Of a DNA stretch of 64,000 nucleotides, positions 39,057 through 48,533 are shown in pieces. The translations under genes were made by a program, and so were the position numbers. The notes beneath the pieces are model-generated. The model searched no databases. It was not told where the DNA came from and saw nothing but the letters and a program-made list of their open reading frames with translations. Origin of the DNA: Plesiocystis pacifica SIR-1 (GTDB lineage Bacteria; Myxococcota_A; Polyangia; Nannocystales; Nannocystaceae); NCBI RefSeq assembly GCF_000170895.1, contig NZ_ABCS01000015.1, positions 1 through 64,000 on the forward strand. The letters are read 5' to 3'. Positions within the stretch are counted from its first letter, which is position 1, and each line of letters opens with the position of its first letter.

Positions 39057-41231
39057 TCAGTGCGCGGGCGTCAGCTGAAGGTGGTGGACCTGGGAGGCCG
39101 AGACCATCTGGAGGCAGCTCGAGTGCACGATCGCCTCGAGCTCCTGGCCCCGACGATCGAGGTCGTCGTAGTGGTACTGCGCGGCGCTCGGGCCGTTCGC
39201 CGGATCCCCGACGGGGCAACAGCTCGCGGTGCAGGTCTCCGTCCCCAGCGGCGCGACCAGACCGCTCGGCGTCGTGCAGCCGTCATCGGTGCCCGTCATG
39301 AAGCGCGAGAACTGGGCGGGCCCGGCGTCCACGGGGCTCTGGGCGCGGACGTGCAGGAAGGGCTCCTCGGCGACGGCCCCGGCCACCGAGCGGCTCACGC
39401 CGTAGGTCAGGGTCTGCTGGTAGAGGCCGCCAGCGTCCTCGAAGGTCTCCCGCCCGTGGCAACCGCTGCAGGTGTTGAGGGAGAACTCGTGGCGCGCCTC
39501 GAGGTCGGCGTGGTGGCTGCCCCAGTAGCGCGCGCGCTGCATGCCCGCCCAGTTGATCACCCCCGGAGCCGCCCACGCGGGCACGCTGGAGCTGGCGCTG
39601 ACGAAGGGATCGAAGTACACGACGTCGGACCCGCTAAAGGGGCTCGGCCGGCTGTGGTTGAGGTAGCCGTAGGGCGCGTAGGCCCCTTGGAAGGGGGTGC
39701 TGGTCCCGGGATAGAAGGGCTCGACGGTGTAGCTCCCCGCCACGATGTCCGCGGCGTAGGTGTTGATGAAGTCGTCGATGGGCTGCTTGGCCGTGTTCGT
39801 GTCGGGGTACTCGTAGGCGAAGGCCGGGGTCATGGCCACGGGCTGCATCCTCAGCTCCGCCCCGGTGTTGACGTACTCCCGCATGTGCCACTGATGGCCG
39901 GAGTAGTGCGGCCAAAACAGGGTCTGGGAATTGACGCGCAGCTGGCCCAGGGCGCTCCCCGTGACGTGGTTTGGGTTGGCTCCCGACGCGACCACGGGCT
40001 CGGTGATGGCCTCGAGCATCGCGTTGTAGGTGGGCGTCCCCAGGCCCACGCCGTCGAGGTCGTACCAGCTCGAGGCGTAGCTCCGAGTCGCGCTGCAGCC
40101 CGTGATCGGGACCTCGTACTCGAAGATCACCGTCGTGTTCATGGGCTCGCAGGTGTCGGGATCGACGAGCTGGAATACGTAGCGCAGCTCGCCCGCGTTC
40201 CCGCCAACGCCGGCCTCATGGAGGTCGACGCGGTTGACGATGGCCAGGAGCTGGAAGGGCGGCGCGGACAGGTCCAGGGTGTCGTTGAAGACGTGGACCT
40301 GGTTGTCCTCGACGGTGTGCGGGAAGCGGTTCCAGATCTCGGCCACGCCGCTGGGGTTGCTCTGGGTGGTCTGCCCGTTCACCGACTGGTTGTTCTCGTA
40401 GGTGAGCAGCCAATCCTGGACCCAGGTCTCCACGGGCACCCCCGCGGGCGTCGCCATCTCGTTCATGAGGTGGGAGAAGCCGTGGCTGCCGTAGGCGTCT
40501 CCGGTGAACTTGCAGGTGCCCCCCACCTTTCGCCACACTCCGGTCCGAGTGGGGTCCTGCACCACGTGCAGGTCCCGGACCGCCAGGGTCTTCTCGAAGT
40601 CGGTGGTCGTCGCCATGGGGGCCGGCGCCGAGGGGAAGGAGAGGCTCGCCCCGACAAAGGCCTGGGGCTCGAGGGACGCTGGGGCCACGGCCTCGCCGTC
40701 GAAGACGAAGTCGAGGGCGCTGGCCTCGAAGGCCTGGGTCTCGAGGGCGTTCCTGCCGCGGAAGCGAGTGACCTGGCTGCCGTCTTCGACGCGCTCGAGG
40801 TAGGCCAGGCGACGCTCAGCCTCGGCGCCAAGATCAAAGCTGACGATGGCCGAGTAGATGCCATCGAATGCCTCGAGGTCTCCCTCGCCGCCATCGTCGC
40901 GCAGCGTGACCACCTCGCCCTCGTCGAGCTCCATGACGATCTTGGGCTCGAGCGCCTGCCCCTTGGCGAAGCGCAGCTCGAGGCGCGCGTTGTCGACGGT
41001 GCCCTCGTCGAGGAGGGTCAGCTCCACGGCCTGGACCGCCGGCAAGAGGAGGGCCTCGGCCTCACCCTCCCGAAAGTCCTCGAGGGCCGCGTCGGCGAAG
41101 GCCTCGCTGTCCGAGCCCTCCCCGGCTCCCTCGCAGCCCGCCATGCCCACCGCGCAGGACATGCACAGCATGCCAGCGAGCCTGAACGCACAGACCCGCC
41201 GAGGCGACGGGGCAAGAGGAAGAGTCGGCAC
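39057..41231 (-). CDS. Lipoprotein with a single CxxCH haem motif
   Basis: A 724-residue protein from GTG 41231 with signal peptide and lipobox GMAGC; a GTG at 41276 is also possible. The motif TCSGCHGRE near the C-terminus is a covalent haem c site of the CxxCH type. Around it the protein has many His, Trp and Tyr residues (HQWHMREY, GSHHADLEARHE). The N-terminal 150 residues are acidic and may be a calcium or metal domain (DDGGEGDLEAFDG). Possibly a large secreted oxidoreductase or electron-transfer protein. No partner oxidase or reductase is visible in the window. Confidence 0.6.
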   Translation of the reverse strand: MPTLPLAPSPRRVCAFRLAGMLCMSCAVGMAGCEGAGEGSDSEAFADAALEDFREGEAEALLLPAVQAVELTLLDEGTVDNARLELRFAKGQALEPKIVMELDEGEVVTLRDDGGEGDLEAFDGIYSAIVSFDLGAEAERRLAYLERVEDGSQVTRFRGRNALETQAFEASALDFVFDGEAVAPASLEPQAFVGASLSFPSAPAPMATTTDFEKTLAVRDLHVVQDPTRTGVWRKVGGTCKFTGDAYGSHGFSHLMNEMATPAGVPVETWVQDWLLTYENNQSVNGQTTQSNPSGVAEIWNRFPHTVEDNQVHVFNDTLDLSAPPFQLLAIVNRVDLHEAGVGGNAGELRYVFQLVDPDTCEPMNTTVIFEYEVPITGCSATRSYASSWYDLDGVGLGTPTYNAMLEAITEPVVASGANPNHVTGSALGQLRVNSQTLFWPHYSGHQWHMREYVNTGAELRMQPVAMTPAFAYEYPDTNTAKQPIDDFINTYAADIVAGSYTVEPFYPGTSTPFQGAYAPYGYLNHSRPSPFSGSDVVYFDPFVSASSSVPAWAAPGVINWAGMQRARYWGSHHADLEARHEFSLNTCSGCHGRETFEDAGGLYQQTLTYGVSRSVAGAVAEEPFLHVRAQSPVDAGPAQFSRFMTGTDDGCTTPSGLVAPLGTETCTASCCPVGDPANGPSAAQYHYDDLDRRGQELEAIVHSSCLQMVSASQVHHLQLTPAH

Positions 41232-41436
41232 TCCGTGAATGGAGCGAGAGGGCCAGCGAATGTTTGGAGAGGTCACATTCGCTCATTGGCCAGAATTTCT
41301 GAAATCGAGCGCGCGATGGATTTTGCAAACTCACGGTGCAAAGCAAAATCAACGCCACCCGAAACGGGCGCTTCGCCACACCGAGACGACCCGAGCCCCG
41401 AGCTCGTCCGAGTCCCTCTCGAGACCGAGGAGCTCG

Positions 41437-41913
41437 CTAGGCGACCAGGACCTTGCCGGTCACCGTCGGGTCGATCTGTCCGCGGATGTCAGCCTGGACC
41501 AGCAGCGCCACGGTGCACGAGGAGGTCGTCGCGTCGCAGTGCTCCGGGACGGGCACGGACACCGCCACCTCGCGCTCGGCCTCGACGTCGACCTCGGCCC
41601 CGACCTCGACGCGGGCCTCGCTGACCAGCTCGCGGGACCAGGCCGGGGTCAGGTGGCTGCGGTCGTCGAGCTCTCGGGCCTGGGCGTCGGTCAGGGTCAT
41701 GCCCTGGCCGTCGCTCCAGTTGCGGTGACGAACGATGACGCGCAGGACCAGGGCCTCGACGCGGGCCATCTTGGTCCCGCCGCGGATCGTCACGGACGCC
41801 TCGGCGGTCCCGCCGGGGCTGACCCGCGCGGCCCAGCCGTCGTCGTCGGTCTTGACTTGCAGTCGGGCGCCTTCGCTGCCCAGGGTCTCGCGCATCTTGT
41901 CGGAAAAGCCCAT
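41437..41913 (-). CDS. Spo0M-like arrestin-fold protein
   Basis: A 158-residue cytoplasmic protein starting MGFSDKMRETLGSEGARLQV, which matches the start of Spo0M-type proteins by eye; the beta-rich body with VTIRGGTKMARVEALVLRVI fits their arrestin-like sandwich. Spo0M proteins influence sporulation and cell-shape control in Bacillus; in myxobacteria the role is not settled. A CGGAG ribosome site lies six bases before ATG 41913, and TG-C-TATCGT (41929-41937) supplies an extended -10 box. The gene follows the next lipoprotein gene by 25 bases. Confidence 0.55.
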   Translation of the reverse strand: MGFSDKMRETLGSEGARLQVKTDDDGWAARVSPGGTAEASVTIRGGTKMARVEALVLRVIVRHRNWSDGQGMTLTDAQARELDDRSHLTPAWSRELVSEARVEVGAEVDVEAEREVAVSVPVPEHCDATTSSCTVALLVQADIRGQIDPTVTGKVLVA

Positions 41914-41938
41914 CGTCGCTCCGGGTCGACGATAGCAG

Positions 41939-43162
41939 TCAACGGGGCGCGGGCGGGGCCTTTTTGTCTCCAGCCTCGCCGGCCCCCTCGGCGCCCCCTT
42001 CGGCGCCCGCTGGCGGCTTCGCCGAGGGATCGTTGAGGACGATGGGGGGCTGCTCGTAGGGCTTGCCGTCGGTGCGCACCAGGGTCTCCGCGCCCTTCTC
42101 ATCCGTGGTCACCTTGGCGAACTGGTAGCGCAGCTGGGTGTTGGTGACGACGCCCTTGGCCGCGTCGAGGGTGAACACCAGGCGCTCGCGCATGAGGTGG
42201 GGCTCGCCGGCGTCGGCGAAGAACAGCAGGTCGCCCTTGACCTGGCCGCGCTGGCGCGCGTTGGGCTTTTTGCTGTCCTCGCGGAACACCGTGCCCGCGT
42301 ACTGCAGCGTGACCCGGGTGCCCTCCTCGCTGTCCTCGATGGTCTGCACCTGCCAGGTCAGCTCGCGGGTGACGATCTTCCCGGACTGGCGCATGCGGCA
42401 GGTGTCCGTCCAGGTCGCGCCCTCGCCCACGGGCTGGTCGGGGAAGCGGATGCAGTAAAAGCGGTGCGCCGTGGCCAGGTCGGCGCCGGGCTTGGCCTCG
42501 CGCTGCTCCTCGGGGCCCTCGAGGGTGGTCGCCGTCGTCCGCAGACCCGTCGCGTCGATGCCGTGGGTGCTGGTCAGCCCGGCGACCGTGGCCTCGTCCC
42601 GCTCGAGCCCGTCGCCCGTGGGCGGCTCGGCGTCGTAGTGGCGGTAGCTGTGGACCACCGTGCAGCGCCGCGCCTGCCCCTCGCCCGCGCAGTCGCGCAG
42701 GCGCACCTCTTCCTCGCGGGCGAAGCCCGTGGGCTGGTTGAACAGGGGCAGCTGCAGCATGCCGATGGTGGTCACGCGGTAGACCGCGCCGTCGGCCAGG
42801 GCCAGGCGAAGGGTGACGCCGCGGTCGTCGGAGCCGCGGGTCACGAGCTTGGCCGCGCCCTCCGTCGCCGGGATGGGGATGTCGAAGGCGTCCCGGGCCA
42901 ACCCCGCGCTGGGGCCCGCGGCCGGCGGCTTCGCCTCGCCCTCGGCTCCCCCACCTTCGGCCCCGCCCTCGGACTGGCCGCCCTCCTCCTTGGCCTTCGC
43001 TTTCTTGGCTGCCTCTTCCTCGGCGGCCAATTTTTCGAGGTTCGTCTTCTCCGCGTCGCAACCGACGCTAGCGACGCTGACGACCAATGCCGCGCCGACG
43101 AGGACGAGAGAGGAGCTGCGAAGGGCTTGTGCGAGACGGCGGCGCGACACGGTCGCGAGCAT
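41939..43162 (-). CDS. Hypothetical lipoprotein with charged linker
   Basis: A 407-residue protein from ATG 43162 with signal peptide and lipobox VASVGC. A long Lys/Glu/Ala/Gly linker follows (about residues 35-90), then a beta-rich domain of about 300 residues with two Cys pairs and repeats such as RVTTIGMLQLPL and GTRVTLQYAGTV. The tail is again Pro/Ala/Gly-rich. I do not recognise the family. It diverges from the patatin gene at 43264 with 101 bases between. Confidence 0.65.
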   Translation of the reverse strand: MLATVSRRRLAQALRSSSLVLVGAALVVSVASVGCDAEKTNLEKLAAEEEAAKKAKAKEEGGQSEGGAEGGGAEGEAKPPAAGPSAGLARDAFDIPIPATEGAAKLVTRGSDDRGVTLRLALADGAVYRVTTIGMLQLPLFNQPTGFAREEEVRLRDCAGEGQARRCTVVHSYRHYDAEPPTGDGLERDEATVAGLTSTHGIDATGLRTTATTLEGPEEQREAKPGADLATAHRFYCIRFPDQPVGEGATWTDTCRMRQSGKIVTRELTWQVQTIEDSEEGTRVTLQYAGTVFREDSKKPNARQRGQVKGDLLFFADAGEPHLMRERLVFTLDAAKGVVTNTQLRYQFAKVTTDEKGAETLVRTDGKPYEQPPIVLNDPSAKPPAGAEGGAEGAGEAGDKKAPPAPR

Positions 43163-43263
43163 TGCAAGAATTCGCGACCGGGCCAAGCTGCCCACCCCAG
43201 CCGCCCGGCCTGGCCCCAGGATGGAGATGATCGAAACCCGCGATTCGCGCTAATTCAGAGGGC

Positions 43264-46200
43264 ATGTGGCTGCGTCTCTCGACCTCTCCCGATCGCTTCA
43301 TCAGCGTCCATGGCAATCGCACGCTCGTCGACGACGTGGCCCAGCCGCGGACCAAGGCCGAGTTTCGCGTGGTCAACCTCGACCACCCGCACGCCCGCGG
43401 GCTGATGCACAAAGAGCGCTGCTTGCTGATCGCCGGCAACGGCAACTACCTGCGCCGCCTCGATGACGGGCGCCTGATCGCCGACGTCGATCCCCTGACC
43501 CTCGGCGCCGAGGGGACGGCCCTGCCCGGCATCTTCTGGCTCGAAAAGCGCCACCGCAACGGCGAGCCGTGGGAGCCCAAGATCGCCGTCGACGAAGAGG
43601 TCACGCTGATCCACGAGCGCATCATCCCGCCGGACAACACCCTGCGCGACTGGGGCCTGGCCTTCGTGGCCGTGGCGACCTTTGGGCTCAACCCGACGCC
43701 CATGGGCATGATCGAGGCCGGCGGCGCCGCGGGGCTCGTGGCCCTGATCGCGGGCGACCCCGAGGCCACCCACGAAGAGCACAAGATCGTGGTCCAAGGC
43801 GGCGTCCTGCGCACCCAAAAGCGCGGCCGCTCCGAGTGGGGCGCGAGCCTGCGCGCCTACCCGGTCCACCTGCGCGCGCACCTGCGGGTCCCGGGCGCGG
43901 GCATCGTCGCGGCCATCGGCGGCCACCAGCACCTCGTCGCCAACAGCCGCAACCGCGGGCCCTGGGAGCTGTTCGACATCCACGTCGCCCCGCGCAACGG
44001 CCACGCCCCCGTCGACACCCTGCGCAGCGGCGATCAGGTCTACATCCTCGGCGTCGACAACAAGTGGCTGTGGGCCAGCAGCGGCGGCGCCGGGCCGGTC
44101 CGCGCCGACTTCCGCTCCAGCGGCCGCGTCGCCCCGCCGCTGTTCATCGACAAGGTCGGCGGCGAGCCGGGCGAGCGCATCGAGCACGAGGACCGCATCC
44201 ACCTGCGCACCCAGTACGGCTGGCGCGCCCGGGTCGAGGACGGCGGCTCCCGCGACGTCGTCGCCGACGTCCCCGAGGCCGAGCTCGACGACGCCGCCGA
44301 GTTCATCCTCGAGTTCTCCCGCCCCCTGCTCTTGTTCCGCGGCGGCCACGGCGACTCGTTCACGACCTGCTCCTTCCACGGCATCCGCGACGGCCGCAAC
44401 GCCGGCTACGCCGAGCAGCCCCGGCAGCAAGGCTGGGCCCTCGTCGGGCCCGCCCACGACAGCCGCCCCCTCGAGCTGTGGTTCAACCCCGCGGGCCACG
44501 TCCGCGACAACGCCACCGTCGCCACCGAGACCAGCAAGAAGCTCGTCCGCGAGCTCGGCTACCACCGCATCCGCATCGAGGGCCACGTCTACAAGCGCCC
44601 GCGCGAGGGCACCGTCCCCCTGCGCCTGTATCGCAAGCGCCGCGGCCACGACTTCCTGACGATCAGCGACCCCGAGGACGAGCGCTGGGCCGGCGACAAC
44701 GACTACGAGTTCGTGCGCGTCGAGGGCTGGGTGCTGCCCTCGCGCCCGGGCATCGTGACCGAGCATCTCGACCTCGACATCGGCGACGTGCTGGCCGAGA
44801 ACCACCAGCTCAGCCAGGCCGCGCGCGATCAGATCCAGCGCCAGCTCGGCGACGTGCAGATCGGCGGGCGACCTGCCGCGGGCGGAGGCTCGCAAGCCCA
44901 GCCCGGAGCGTCCAGCGTCGCCCCCGTGCAGGGCGCTCAGGGCGTCAACATGGAGATCAAAAAGCCGACGGCCAAGCCGACCAAGCCCGCACAAAAGCCC
45001 GCGGCCAAGCCCGCACAAAAGCCCGCGGCCAAGCTCCCCCCCGCGGCCTTTCGGCGCCCCGGCCTCGCCAGCAAGCGCCTCGCCAAGTTCAGCGGCGTCC
45101 GCTTCCTCGGCGGCGGCGGTCACTCGCGCATCAGCGCCAACAAGGCGCCCTCGGTGCGCCTCACCGGCTCGGCCTCCCGCGGCGTGCGCGATGGCATCGA
45201 CCCCAGCGTGCTCGGGGACGTCCGCTTCAACCGCGGCCGCGACACACGCTCCTTCGACCACGCCCTCGTGCTCAGCGGCGGCGGGGCCAAGGGCGCCTTC
45301 GAGGTCGGCGCGGCCTTGAAGCTGTGGGACGACGGCTACATGCCCAGCCTGATCTGCGGCGTGTCCGTGGGCGCCGTCAACGGGGCCAAGCTCGCCGAGG
45401 GCCGCCCCGAGTCCGCCCGCGACCTCGAGGCCATCTGGCGCACCCTCGGCGTGAGCCGCCAGGTGTTCAAGCCCAACTTCTTCATGGAGAAGATCGCCGA
45501 GCTCGCCAAGGGCCGCGGCGAGGAGCTGCTGCTGCGCCTGGGCGCGGCGCCCTTTAGCCTCGGGACCTCGCTGATCGGCGTGGACTTTGCCGACCTCCCC
45601 CAGGAGGCCATCGACCTGGCCGGGGCCCTCTACGCCCTGCACTCCATGGAGCCCCTGCGCCAGATGATCGCCGACGAGATGAAGCCCGAGCGCCTGCGCG
45701 ACTCCGGCGTGGGCCTGCGCCTGGGCATGATCGACGGCCGCACCGGTCGCTACCTCTCGGCCACGGGCCCCGAGCGCGGCTGGACCGGCGACCTCGTCAA
45801 CTACGGCCGCCTCGAGGTCGAGCCCGACCACCAGCTGGGCGAAGACTGGCTCAGCCGCCCGCTGTTCGGCGCCGACGGCTACCTCATGCGCCTGACCGAC
45901 GCCGTGTACTGCTCGAGCGCCCTGCCCGTGTTCATGGAGCCCATGCAGACCCGGCTGTCGACCACCACCACGCGCCGCGTCGACGGCCGGCTCCTCGCCC
46001 AGCTCCGCTTCATGATCCCCGAGGCCACCCGCGAGCTCCTCGACGACGCCTACGCGCGCGGCCAGGACGAGCAGGACTCGGGCCCCGAGAGCAGCACCCA
46101 CCCCTTCTTCGACGGAGGCCTGCGCGACACCATGCCGATCCGCACGGCCATGCGCCTGGGCGCCCGGCGGATCACCGTGATCACCGGCGACGAGCTGGCG

Positions 46201-46716
46201 ACCGCCCCCTGGAGCCCCGCCCCGCTCAGCGGCGGGCTCGAGTCCACGCCCCTGTTCCAGAACCTCCTGCGCCTGCTCGGCATCTGGTTCAACGACACCG
46301 CCCGCAACGACCTGATGCTCGCCGTGGGCCACAACGAGCTGCTCGGCTCGCTCTATCGCGTCCACGGCAAGCTCGACCGCGAGGCCCAGCAGACCATCGA
46401 GCGCGACCTCGACCAGTACTGGCGCCGCCAGGGCCGGACCCTGCGCGACACCCTCGGCGGCTCGACCCTCATCGGCGGCGAGCAGCCCATGCGCGCCCGC
46501 GCCGACGCGGCGATCGGGCCCGACCACTACGGCGCGCCGCTGCACGACGAGGGCTGCGAGATCACGCTGATCTGCCCGGACCGGGAGATCCTGGACGCGC
46601 TGGCCTTCCACGATCAGCGGGGGATTCGGGACGCGATCGAGCTTGGCTATGACCGGGCTCGGGATCCGATCACGCTGTCCTATCCGGTGCCGGACGACCT
46701 GCTGCGGATCGACTGA
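43264..46716 (+). CDS. Patatin-like phospholipase with lectin-like N-terminal modules
   Basis: An 1150-residue protein. Residues 1-340 contain several beta-trefoil/fascin-like repeats (NRTLVDD, GNGNYLRRLDDG, VNLDHPHARG). Residues about 355-500 look like DUF5648-type lectin repeats (GDSFTTCSFHGIRDG, GHDFLTISDPEDERW). A Lys/Pro/Ala linker (about 565-595) leads to a patatin domain with oxyanion GGGAKG (672-677), nucleophile GVSVG (Ser701) and catalytic Asp950 in FDGGLRD. There is no signal peptide. Patatins hydrolyse phospholipids or acyl esters. The lectin half may target glycans or membranes. TAATTC lies seven bases before ATG 43264. Confidence 0.85.
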   Translation: MWLRLSTSPDRFISVHGNRTLVDDVAQPRTKAEFRVVNLDHPHARGLMHKERCLLIAGNGNYLRRLDDGRLIADVDPLTLGAEGTALPGIFWLEKRHRNGEPWEPKIAVDEEVTLIHERIIPPDNTLRDWGLAFVAVATFGLNPTPMGMIEAGGAAGLVALIAGDPEATHEEHKIVVQGGVLRTQKRGRSEWGASLRAYPVHLRAHLRVPGAGIVAAIGGHQHLVANSRNRGPWELFDIHVAPRNGHAPVDTLRSGDQVYILGVDNKWLWASSGGAGPVRADFRSSGRVAPPLFIDKVGGEPGERIEHEDRIHLRTQYGWRARVEDGGSRDVVADVPEAELDDAAEFILEFSRPLLLFRGGHGDSFTTCSFHGIRDGRNAGYAEQPRQQGWALVGPAHDSRPLELWFNPAGHVRDNATVATETSKKLVRELGYHRIRIEGHVYKRPREGTVPLRLYRKRRGHDFLTISDPEDERWAGDNDYEFVRVEGWVLPSRPGIVTEHLDLDIGDVLAENHQLSQAARDQIQRQLGDVQIGGRPAAGGGSQAQPGASSVAPVQGAQGVNMEIKKPTAKPTKPAQKPAAKPAQKPAAKLPPAAFRRPGLASKRLAKFSGVRFLGGGGHSRISANKAPSVRLTGSASRGVRDGIDPSVLGDVRFNRGRDTRSFDHALVLSGGGAKGAFEVGAALKLWDDGYMPSLICGVSVGAVNGAKLAEGRPESARDLEAIWRTLGVSRQVFKPNFFMEKIAELAKGRGEELLLRLGAAPFSLGTSLIGVDFADLPQEAIDLAGALYALHSMEPLRQMIADEMKPERLRDSGVGLRLGMIDGRTGRYLSATGPERGWTGDLVNYGRLEVEPDHQLGEDWLSRPLFGADGYLMRLTDAVYCSSALPVFMEPMQTRLSTTTTRRVDGRLLAQLRFMIPEATRELLDDAYARGQDEQDSGPESSTHPFFDGGLRDTMPIRTAMRLGARRITVITGDELATAPWSPAPLSGGLESTPLFQNLLRLLGIWFNDTARNDLMLAVGHNELLGSLYRVHGKLDREAQQTIERDLDQYWRRQGRTLRDTLGGSTLIGGEQPMRARADAAIGPDHYGAPLHDEGCEITLICPDREILDALAFHDQRGIRDAIELGYDRARDPITLSYPVPDDLLRID

Positions 46717-46723
46717 CTTCTAC

Positions 46724-46863
46724 TTTGCCCCCACGAGCGCCTCGAGACCGGGGGCGCTTCGTCGCTCCGCTCCTCCGCTTTGGCTTGGTCGGCAATGGAG
46801 TTCATACCTACGAGAAGGCTGGTGGTCGCCCCCGCAAGCGGGGGCGTGGATTCGTTGACAGTC
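46724..46863 (+). repeat. Dispersed repeat, copy B, with a CRISPR-repeat-like hairpin
   Basis: About 140 bases, same orientation as copy A and again starting within ten bases of a stop codon (the patatin gene). The hairpin CGCCCCCGC/GCGGGGGCG is at 46827-46835 and 46838-46846. A 5' block (ACCGGGGGCGCTTCGTCGCT and following) is almost identical in both copies. Confidence 0.75.
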
Positions 46864-46996
46864 CCTGGAGCCGACGACATCGTGCACGCCGGCCATGGCA
46901 CGACTATCATCACGGGAGCGTCCAGCGGCTCGTCGTGGCCGTGGTTGAACGTGCGTGCGACGAGCCCATCGACTGGCAGGGGAACACGGGAGCGCG

Positions 46997-47512
46997 ATGC
47001 TGTTGCGAACAATGAACTCGGCCCTCGGCCTGCTCGTGGCCCTGAGCCTCCCGGCCTGCGACGGCTCCGCGGACGCGTGCGACCCGGCCCCCTCCGAGCT
47101 CGAGCCCATCGGCGCCGAGCTCTACTCCGTCTCGGCCGCCGACGGGACCGGGCCGCGGGCCCTGTACCGCGCGGGCGCTCGAGTCCAGCTGCTCGTGGGC
47201 TTCGACGGCGAGGCTGAGGTCCGCGCGACCCTGTCCGAGGAAGCGGAGGCACTGATCGATCAGGTCGAGTCTTCGCTCGCTACCGGTCAAGCGCTCGGTA
47301 GCTTCGATGGCTCCTGCCTGACCTTCGTCGATCGACCGCGCGCGAGCCTCTCGCTCGAGGTCTACAACTCGTCGCTGCGCTTCAGCTACGCCTGGGGCTG
47401 TCCGCCGACGGGCCTGGCCGAGCTCGACGCGATGCTGCGGGAGCTGACGGACGCGCTGGTCAGCTGCGCTCCCTCCCCGCTCGTGCTCGAGTGCGGCGTG
47501 GTCGAGCCCTAG
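46997..47512 (+). CDS. Small hypothetical lipoprotein
   Basis: A 171-residue protein from ATG 46997 (GGGAG upstream) with lipobox LSLPAC right after a short signal peptide. The mature part is mixed alpha/beta with three further Cys. No family is recognised. It lies 134 bases after copy B of the dispersed repeat and is convergent with the lipoprotein gene at 47623. Confidence 0.6.
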   Translation: MLLRTMNSALGLLVALSLPACDGSADACDPAPSELEPIGAELYSVSAADGTGPRALYRAGARVQLLVGFDGEAEVRATLSEEAEALIDQVESSLATGQALGSFDGSCLTFVDRPRASLSLEVYNSSLRFSYAWGCPPTGLAELDAMLRELTDALVSCAPSPLVLECGVVEP

Positions 47513-47622
47513 CAGTCGCCCCCCCCGGCCGCTCCGGGACCCATGATCCACGAAAGCATCGTCCACGGACTCAGCTGGCGTTGAACCCGTGGGCGGCTGT
47601 CTTTCTCGGTAGGACAGCGGGC

Positions 47623-48471
47623 TCAGGCCCCCTCGCACTCGAGCTCGGCCGCGCAGTTGCTGCTCGACGCGCACACCAGCGCCCCCAGGTCCTCCGACAG
47701 CACATAGCGCGTATCAAAGGGATAGTCCGTGCAATCCATCGACGCCTGCCCGTTGGCGTCGATGGGCTTGTGCGCCGAGCTGCCCAGGAACTCCACGCTC
47801 CCGTCCTCGAGCACCGTCGGCGCGGCTCGGGGGTTGTGGCTGTTGACCTTGCCGTCGGACTTCACGGAGATGATGAAGCTGGCGCTGTCGAGGGCGCCCG
47901 TGTCCGCGTTGACCTTGCCCACCACCGAGACCTTGGGCCCGCCGCCGCTGATCGCCCCGGGGGCGTAGGCCGAGAGCCAGCCGCCCTTGCCCTCGAGGCT
48001 GCTGCCGCCGCCGACGATGGTGTAGACGAGGTAGGCCACAGCGCCCCCGTCCCAGGTCAGGCCCACGGCGCGTCCGTCGGGGCCCTCGGTCTCGTGGCGC
48101 TCGCAAAACTGTTGGGCGTCGCCGTCGAAGCCGATGACGATCGGGTTTTGGTTGTCCCCGATCTGCTCGAAGCCGACGTAGAGGGCCCGCTCGCCCTCGC
48201 TGACATTCGGGACGCCCTTGCCGTCGAGGGTCGCCCGGTCGTCGTCGCAGCTCAGGCCCACGCCGCCGTCGGCGTAGTCCGAGCTCCAGCCAGCCGCTGG
48301 GGCGCCCGGCTCGGGCGCGGGCGAGCCGTCGGTGCCCCCCTCTTCGCCGGCCTCGTCCGTGCCACCCTCGCCGCCTCCCGAGTCGTCGCCGCAGGCCGTC
48401 GTCGAGGCCACCGCCAGCGCGGCGAGGCAGCTAATTTTCCAGTGAATCACCCGGCGATAACGACTCGACAT
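47623..48471 (-). CDS. Hypothetical lipoprotein
   Basis: A 282-residue protein from ATG 48471 with signal peptide and lipobox STTAC. An acidic Gly/Glu linker (GGGEGGTDEAGEEGG) is followed by a beta-rich domain with paired Cys (LSCDDDRATLDG, QQFCERH, MDCTDY). I do not recognise it. It follows the GT39-like gene by 62 bases on the same strand. Confidence 0.6.
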   Translation of the reverse strand: MSSRYRRVIHWKISCLAALAVASTTACGDDSGGGEGGTDEAGEEGGTDGSPAPEPGAPAAGWSSDYADGGVGLSCDDDRATLDGKGVPNVSEGERALYVGFEQIGDNQNPIVIGFDGDAQQFCERHETEGPDGRAVGLTWDGGAVAYLVYTIVGGGSSLEGKGGWLSAYAPGAISGGGPKVSVVGKVNADTGALDSASFIISVKSDGKVNSHNPRAAPTVLEDGSVEFLGSSAHKPIDANGQASMDCTDYPFDTRYVLSEDLGALVCASSSNCAAELECEGA

Positions 48472-48533
48472 GCCAGAGCATCGCACACGACTCCATGACC
48501 TCGTGAAACTTGCCTGCGACCTCCAGCACAGAC

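Noticed and set aside
43255..46611. An 1118-residue minus-strand open frame opposite the patatin gene
   Set aside because: It is an antisense shadow; the plus strand has the full patatin motifs and an upstream box.
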